A stretch of DNA of 33,632 bases from an uncultured Erysipelotrichaceae bacterium (GTDB lineage: Bacteria; Bacillota_I; Bacilli_A; Erysipelotrichales; Erysipelotrichaceae), in contig CACXCB010000275.1 of NCBI GenBank assembly GCA_902766005.1, positions 1-33,632 of the forward strand, read 5' to 3'. Positions 33,605 to 33,632 of this stretch are shown piece by piece. A program made the translations under genes and the position numbers. How positions within the stretch are numbered: the first letter of the stretch is position 1; every line of letters starts with the position of its first letter. The notes under the pieces were generated by a model that saw only the letters and a program-made list of their open reading frames with translations, had not been told where the DNA came from and did not search any database.

Positions 33605-33632
33605 TTACCCCCGCTTACCCCCAACTTACCCC
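33605..33632. repeat. Three phased TTACCCC(C) repeats at the right edge
   Basis: TTACCCCC at 33605, 33615 and TTACCCC at 33626 (cut by the window end) recur at 10- and 11-bp intervals, i.e. once per helical turn. The function is unknown; they may be iterons, protein-binding sites or the edge of a larger repeat. Confidence 0.55.

Noticed and set aside
1..33632. CRISPR arrays, complete insertion sequences, tRNA genes and prophage modules
   Set aside because: No regularly spaced direct repeats with spacers, no transposase or phage gene, and no tRNA cloverleaf with a TTC-type T-arm were found in the intergenic regions.
33544..33632. Start of a gene at the right edge (ATG 33544 or 33560, both open to the end)
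   Set aside because: Neither ATG has a Shine-Dalgarno, both frames are open only because of the short repeats, and the window ends before the frame can be tested.

Overview
The window looks like a chromosomal segment of a low- to moderate-G+C Gram-positive bacterium (Bacillota). The best guess is a gut- or oral-type member of the Erysipelotrichia. The signs are strong AGGAGG-type ribosome binding sites, the Bacillota gene order rplJ-rplL-ybxB-rpoB-rpoC with an L10 leader, AddA/AddB instead of RecBCD, a near-perfect CcpA cre box, and RNA polymerase subunits whose sizes (beta about 1385 aa, beta' 1280 aa) and Asn at the rifampicin-pocket His position resemble Mollicutes, the sister group of Erysipelotrichia. 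The species cannot be named from the sequence alone.

Layout. At the left edge (1-106) a strong outward (minus-strand) promoter with four 10-bp-phased A-tracts and a GC-rich hairpin suggests that an rRNA operon, or another very highly expressed RNA, lies just outside. Then follow a small membrane protein (-), a MATE exporter (+), a GH1 6-phospho-beta-glucosidase (-), and minus-strand pairs: an MFS transporter with a HAD-IIB phosphatase, a HAD-IIB phosphatase with a tandem two-domain histidine phosphatase, and TrkA/TrkH potassium uptake. A zinc-ribbon protein behind a cre box, a P-loop uridine kinase-like protein and a small unknown protein come next. From 12.5 to 13.2 kb there is a gene-poor stretch with back-to-back promoters and a candidate RsaE/RoxS-like small RNA. 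The ribosomal/RNA polymerase operon fills 13.2-23.1 kb (-). To its right, on +, are a VTT/DedA-like membrane protein and a 503-aa fusion of a TauE/SafE exporter to a dolichol/phytol-kinase-like domain. They converge on a GT2 polyprenyl-phosphate glycosyltransferase and a ferritin-like protein (-). A 273-aa unknown (-) and addB-addA (+) follow. The right edge carries helically phased short repeats.

How it works together. Most of the window is housekeeping: transcription and translation, K+ uptake, DNA break repair, and sugar-phosphate or phosphatase chemistry. Less ordinary points are (i) the exporter/lipid-kinase fusion next to a VTT protein and a polyprenyl-phosphate glycosyltransferase, hinting at a lipid-carrier function; (ii) five promoter-proximal genes whose -10 element sits only 7-9 nt before an ATG lacking a Shine-Dalgarno, i.e. 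candidate leaderless mRNAs, in a genome that otherwise uses strong Shine-Dalgarno sites; (iii) the small-RNA locus; and (iv) terminators repeatedly built over stop codons. All identifications come from reading motifs; no database search was run.
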